Below, piece by piece: positions 63,236-64,000 of a DNA stretch of 64,000 nt. The stretch's first letter is position 1. Each line of letters begins with the position of its first letter. The notes below the pieces were generated by a model that saw only the letters and a list, made by a program, of their open reading frames with translations, was not told the DNA's origin and made no database searches. The stretch comes from an uncultured Bacilli bacterium (GTDB lineage: Bacteria; Bacillota_I; Bacilli_A; RF39; UBA660), in contig CAKOLB010000005.1 of NCBI GenBank assembly GCA_934096125.1, forward strand, positions 1 to 64,000. The letters run 5' to 3'. The translations under genes and the position numbers were made by a program.

Positions 63236-64000
63236 GAATATCATCTTCCTTTCTAAATATCATACTACTTATAAAAATAAATGGCAAAGCTATATTAAGT
63301 GAGTTTAAAATGTTTCCAGTTAGGTATGATGCGAAACAAAATAGCAGGATTACAGTGCTAAATGTAAAAGCATACATGCTTTGTTTTTTAAAAAAGTTAT
63401 AAATGCTATAGATAGATAAGGCAAAGTAAACGAAAAGTAAAACAAGCATGCCAACAAGACCAAAGGCATAGTACTGAAGTACAAAGTCTTTTTCTAAATT
63501 GACAATATTTTGAATGCGAGTATTACTAATGCCTAAGAGTTTATCACTTTTTTTATTGTTAATCTCTACTACTCTTTTGATAATGGACTTTTCAGTGTGT
63601 CTATAAGTCATTTCTTCTGGTTTATTATTTAAAACATAATCATACCAAAACTCTTCATCATACTTAATTGGATATTTATTTTCAAAAAAATCACTTGGTA
63701 AATAATCTTTATTATAATGCTCATAAACATATTGGGTTTTCGTATCAAGGGTTTTAGCATCAATCACATTTACACTGGTAGTAACGCTTTCTTCCTTTAG
63801 TGCTTCTCTATTTAACTCACTATGCCTAGAGCTGTAAGGTGATATAGGAAGTAAAATAAACCAAAGAGCTAGAGGAATAAGTAAGAGAAAAGTTCTTTTC
63901 TTAATCTTTTCTTTATTATAAATGCTAAATGCGATATAAAAAAGTAAATAACAAATGAGGGTAAGTAAACCTCCTAAAGAGGAAACCCGAGTACCAAGCA
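63228..64000 (-). CDS. O-antigen ligase/polymerase-like protein, 3' part
   Basis: The frame is open from the right edge to TGA at 63228; the visible 257 residues are the C-terminal part. It begins in the membrane (LGTRVSSLGGLLTLICYLLF), has a large outer loop (about 65-185, with ISNTRIQNIVNLEKDFV) and three more helices. The GTR motif and loop place it in the O-antigen ligase (Wzy_C) superfamily, which join or polymerise lipid-linked glycans. The GTG at 63767 inside it is not a real start. ATGA-type overlap with the LRR gene. Confidence 0.7.
   Translation of the reverse strand, partial: LGTRVSSLGGLLTLICYLLFYIAFSIYNKEKIKKRTFLLLIPLALWFILLPISPYSSRHSELNREALKEESVTTSVNVIDAKTLDTKTQYVYEHYNKDYLPSDFFENKYPIKYDEEFWYDYVLNNKPEEMTYRHTEKSIIKRVVEINNKKSDKLLGISNTRIQNIVNLEKDFVLQYYAFGLVGMLVLLFVYFALSIYSIYNFFKKQSMYAFTFSTVILLFCFASYLTGNILNSLNIALPFIFISSMIFRKEDDIRE

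Noticed and set aside
63228..63767. Short gene starting at GTG 63767
   Set aside because: The frame is open without a stop to the right edge and encodes further membrane segments, so this is part of a longer gene.
1..64000. Genome-wide reading of TGA as tryptophan
   Set aside because: ftsY, the UDP-galactopyranose-mutase-like neighbour, the pyruvyltransferase, the AlkA-like gene and others end at TGA in ATGA overlaps or directly before a ribosome site, and Trp is written TGG in all intact genes.
1..64000. CRISPR arrays, rRNA, tRNA genes
   Set aside because: No regularly spaced repeats with unique spacers and no recognisable tRNA or rRNA sequence were seen on either strand; a covariance-model scan could still find a missed tRNA.

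Overview
The window comes from the chromosome of an AT-rich, low-GC Gram-positive bacterium, most likely an uncultured gut member of Bacillota/Bacilli. The basis is strong AGGAGG-type ribosome binding sites, RNase J and RNase Y, a SpoIIIE/FtsK translocase, spore-coat CotJ genes, and several secreted proteins typical of gut Firmicutes. TGA is a genuine stop here: ftsY/ylxM and several polysaccharide genes end in ATGA overlaps. No rRNA, tRNA or CRISPR array was seen.

Layout. 0-12 kb: small membrane/zinc-ribbon genes, a PMCA-type Ca2+ ATPase, a holin-like gene, a compact ClpC, a YfcC-type carrier, lysS, then a divergent pair made of a sortable surface protein and a class B sortase with a large unrecognised N-terminal domain. 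12-24 kb: a patchy accessory zone with a DUF4143 ATPase, surface-protein genes and a pseudogene copy, an XRE regulator behind a large palindrome, then murD, a YebE-like protein, an ALK/LTK-type glycine-rich surface protein and a spore-coat pair (fused CotJA-CotJB, and CotJC). 24-28 kb: ftsK, a thioredoxin-like gene and trmL.

28.5-38.8 kb: the most striking part. A D-Ala-D-Ala carboxypeptidase gene (DacF/DacA type) is cut in two by a 9,193-bp element bounded by an 11-bp direct repeat. Its first two active-site motifs lie at 38.2-38.8 kb and its KTG motif at 28.9-29.0 kb. Removing the element across the repeat restores one in-frame 387-residue protein and joins the element ends into a ~50-bp site with perfect 8-bp inverted arms, as expected of a large-serine-recombinase attP. 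The element carries the recombinase, a tiny upstream ORF, an AlbA/HATPase regulator, a damaged or TGA-recoded replication-type gene, a sigma factor, and a five-gene operon of nucleobase/DNA-base enzymes: NUDIX, AlkA-like glycosylase, deaminase-like/methyltransferase fusion, SMUG2-like uracil-DNA glycosylase, and a nucleoside deoxyribosyltransferase-like protein. I do not recognise this set as a described system.

38.9-39.4 kb: a decayed ToxN/AbiQ-type toxin with an upstream single pseudoknot repeat and terminator, i.e. the relic of a type III toxin-antitoxin locus. 39.5-46 kb: ylxM-ftsY, with a promoter overlapping that of rnjA, then rnjA, a GT2 gene, rny and a GNAT gene. 46-64 kb: a long leftward surface-polysaccharide locus with tagA/wecG, wecB, galE, a pyruvyltransferase, a UDP-galactopyranose-mutase-like protein, glycosyltransferases, a tagGH-type exporter, a cytosolic BspA-LRR protein and a partial O-antigen-ligase-like gene running off the right edge. 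Together these suggest an exported, possibly pyruvylated ManNAc-containing wall polymer.
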